From positions 1 to 7,531 of the forward strand of contig DEIT01000173.1 of the NCBI GenBank assembly GCA_002352635.1: DNA of 7,531 nt, read 5' to 3'. Both the position numbers and the translations under genes were made by a program. How positions within the stretch are numbered: position 1 is the stretch's first letter; each line of letters starts with the position of its first letter. The notes beneath the pieces are model-generated. The model had not been told where the DNA came from. It searched no databases and was given only the letters and a program-made list of their open reading frames with translations. Of the stretch, positions 6,211 through 7,531 are shown in pieces. This stretch comes from Hyphomicrobiaceae bacterium UBA2767. GTDB lineage: Bacteria; Pseudomonadota; Alphaproteobacteria; Rhizobiales; Methyloligellaceae.

Positions 6211-7263
6211 ATGGCGCACGAATCCCGCCCGCGCACGCTTGACCCGGAGAATCTGGCACCTCTGCTGGCCTGGCTCTCGGACGAGCTCGCAGCAAACGGC
6301 ATTGCCGTTCAAAAAGCCGAACTGCTGTCCGGCGGGGCCATCGGTGAGAACTGGCGGATTGGCGCAACCGTGACCGGTGGCGCCCATGCAGGAAAACACA
6401 ACTGGGTGCTGAGGACGGATGCCGCCTCGCGCATGGCCATGAGCCACGATCGCGCCAATGAATATTACTGCCTCAGGGCCGCTCACAAGGCCGGCGTCAG
6501 CGTACCGGAACCCATCGCTGTTTCACGTGACACGTCCCTGATTGGCGCGCCATTCATGATCGTTGGAGAAGCTGGTGGTTACGCCCAGGGTCGAAATATG
6601 GTGCGCGACCCGGAAATTCAGGAAAATGGCGATGCACTCGCTGCAGCACTGGGACGGGAACTTGCAAAAATCCATTCAGTCCGGCCACCGGGGGAAGATC
6701 TTGAATTCCTGAAGGTTCCAGGTCAATCACCAGCACTCGCACAGATCGAACAGATGCGCGCCAACCTGGACACAATTTCCGAACCGCGCCCGGCATTGGA
6801 GTATGTGCTTTCCTGGCTTGTGAAAAACGCACCGAAAACGGAGGCCCTGGTTCTTTGCCACGGAGATTTCCGCACCGGCAACTTCATGGCTGAGGAAGGC
6901 ACACTCACCGGTATTCTCGATTGGGAATTTTGTCACTGGGGCGACGGGCACATCGATGTCGGCTGGTTCTGCGCCCGCTGCTGGCGCTTTGGCGCGGACG
7001 ACCGCGAAGCCGGCGGCATCGGATCGCGGGAGGCATTCTACCGAGGCTATAACCAGGAAAGTAAAACGCCGCTGGACGAATCCATTGTTCCCTATTGGGA
7101 AATTTTGGCGGCGGCGCGCTGGGCGGTTGTAGCGCTCCTGCAAGGAGAAAGGCATATTACGGGGGGTGAGCCGTCAGTCGAGTTGTTGCTGACCGGACTG
7201 ATGGCCCCGGAAATGGAGCATGAGGCGCTTCAAGGCATCATGGCGCTGGAGAGCAACGCATGA
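6211..7263 (+). CDS. APH-family phosphotransferase, ACAD10/11- and LvaA-like acyl-CoA kinase, 350 aa
   Basis: A protein-kinase-like fold of the aminoglycoside phosphotransferase (APH/choline kinase) family. The N-lobe has a Gly-rich stretch SGGAIGENW (about 41-49) and NWVLRTDA. The C-lobe has the catalytic loop HGDFRTGN (217-224; D219 base, N224 metal) and the ILDWEF motif with metal-binding D237. All key residues are present. Despite the family name, antibiotic resistance is unlikely: the gene sits in an acyl-CoA operon beside a dehydrogenase to which homologues are fused in human ACAD10/ACAD11, and the pair matches lvaA and lvaC. The expected reaction is ATP-dependent phosphorylation of the 4-hydroxyl of a 4-hydroxyacyl-CoA. 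ATG at 6211 follows the dehydrogenase stop by 5 bp, with only a weak ribosome site. Its own stop overlaps the next start as ATGA. The substrate chain length is not visible. Confidence 0.9.
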   Translation: MAHESRPRTLDPENLAPLLAWLSDELAANGIAVQKAELLSGGAIGENWRIGATVTGGAHAGKHNWVLRTDAASRMAMSHDRANEYYCLRAAHKAGVSVPEPIAVSRDTSLIGAPFMIVGEAGGYAQGRNMVRDPEIQENGDALAAALGRELAKIHSVRPPGEDLEFLKVPGQSPALAQIEQMRANLDTISEPRPALEYVLSWLVKNAPKTEALVLCHGDFRTGNFMAEEGTLTGILDWEFCHWGDGHIDVGWFCARCWRFGADDREAGGIGSREAFYRGYNQESKTPLDESIVPYWEILAAARWAVVALLQGERHITGGEPSVELLLTGLMAPEMEHEALQGIMALESNA

Positions 7264-7531
7264 ATGATCGGATCGCAAAAGCAAAAGCGCTTATGGACGT
7301 TGCAGCCGAGACCTATACGAGCGAAATCATGCCCGCGCTTCCATCAGAAAAGCGCTATGCCGCAGCGATGACGGCCAATGCGCTGGGCATCGCCCAGCGG
7401 AGCCTCTCTCATCCCGATCCAGCCGAGGCGCTGCTGACAGAACTCCGTGCGCAAAGTCTCGATGAACTCTCCGCCACGCTTCGTACAGGCGAAACGGGCG
7501 ACAAGGAAGGAAAAGTCCTCCAGACGAAGCT
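7260..7531 (+). CDS. DUF6285 protein, LvaB-like kinase partner (3' end outside the window)
   Basis: The first 90 codons of a small protein. The ATG at 7260 overlaps the kinase stop as ATGA, and GGAGAG at 7248-7253 lies six bases upstream, so translation is coupled. The text matches what I know of DUF6285: an opening amphipathic helix, EIMPALPSEKRYAAAMTANA (residues 22-41), LGIAQRSL and, later, a helix ending in LRTGE. Members are usually about 100-130 residues, so most of the protein is visible. No catalytic motif or membrane segment is seen. In the Pseudomonas putida levulinate pathway a small protein, LvaB, is needed together with the kinase LvaA for phosphorylation; position and size suggest the same role here. 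That LvaB itself is DUF6285 is my recollection and should be checked by a profile search. The overlapping ATG at 7264 gives a different, unrelated frame. Confidence 0.8.
   Translation, partial: MNDRIAKAKALMDVAAETYTSEIMPALPSEKRYAAAMTANALGIAQRSLSHPDPAEALLTELRAQSLDELSATLRTGETGDKEGKVLQTK

Noticed and set aside
6211..7263. Aminoglycoside resistance gene
   Set aside because: The kinase fold is shared, but the acyl-CoA operon context, the ACAD partner and the DUF6285 neighbour point to metabolic acyl-CoA phosphorylation.

Overview
The window looks like a chromosomal segment of an alphaproteobacterium. This rests on the moderately GC-rich protein-coding DNA, tight gene packing, a beta-class glutathione transferase and the overall gene families. 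The genus cannot be fixed from sequence reading alone. There are seven protein genes, two of them cut by the window edges, and no RNA gene, insertion sequence, CRISPR array or phage gene was seen.

Left edge (1-316, plus): the 3' end of a gene whose product resembles the C-terminal domain of HvfC/BufC proteins (DUF2063 family). These are partners of DUF692/MNIO enzymes in bufferin-type RiPP clusters, so a metal-related peptide cluster may lie just outside the window. Its stop codon shares a CTAG with the stop of the next, convergent gene.

Minus-strand block (313-4048), read leftwards as glutathione S-transferase, BT1/folate-biopterin-type MFS transporter, then a CBS-pair plus DUF294 nucleotidyltransferase. 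Gaps are 64 and 75 bp, so the genes could be co-transcribed, although a weak promoter candidate precedes the CBS/DUF294 gene.

Divergent control region (4049-4211): 163 bp between the transferase and the plus-strand operon.

Plus-strand operon (4212 to the right edge): SDR oxidoreductase, ACAD11-like acyl-CoA dehydrogenase, APH-type phosphotransferase, and the start of a DUF6285 protein. Gaps are 11 bp, 5 bp and a 4-bp overlap. This gene set matches the levulinate genes lvaD, lvaC, lvaA and lvaB of Pseudomonas putida and, for dehydrogenase plus kinase, the fused human ACAD10/ACAD11 proteins. The likely chemistry is reduction of a 4-keto-acyl-CoA, phosphorylation of the 4-hydroxyl by the kinase with its small partner, then phosphate elimination and isomerisation by the unusual dehydrogenase to give a normal beta-oxidation substrate. 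The physiological substrate is not visible. This operon is the most interesting content of the window, and its boundary lies beyond the right edge.
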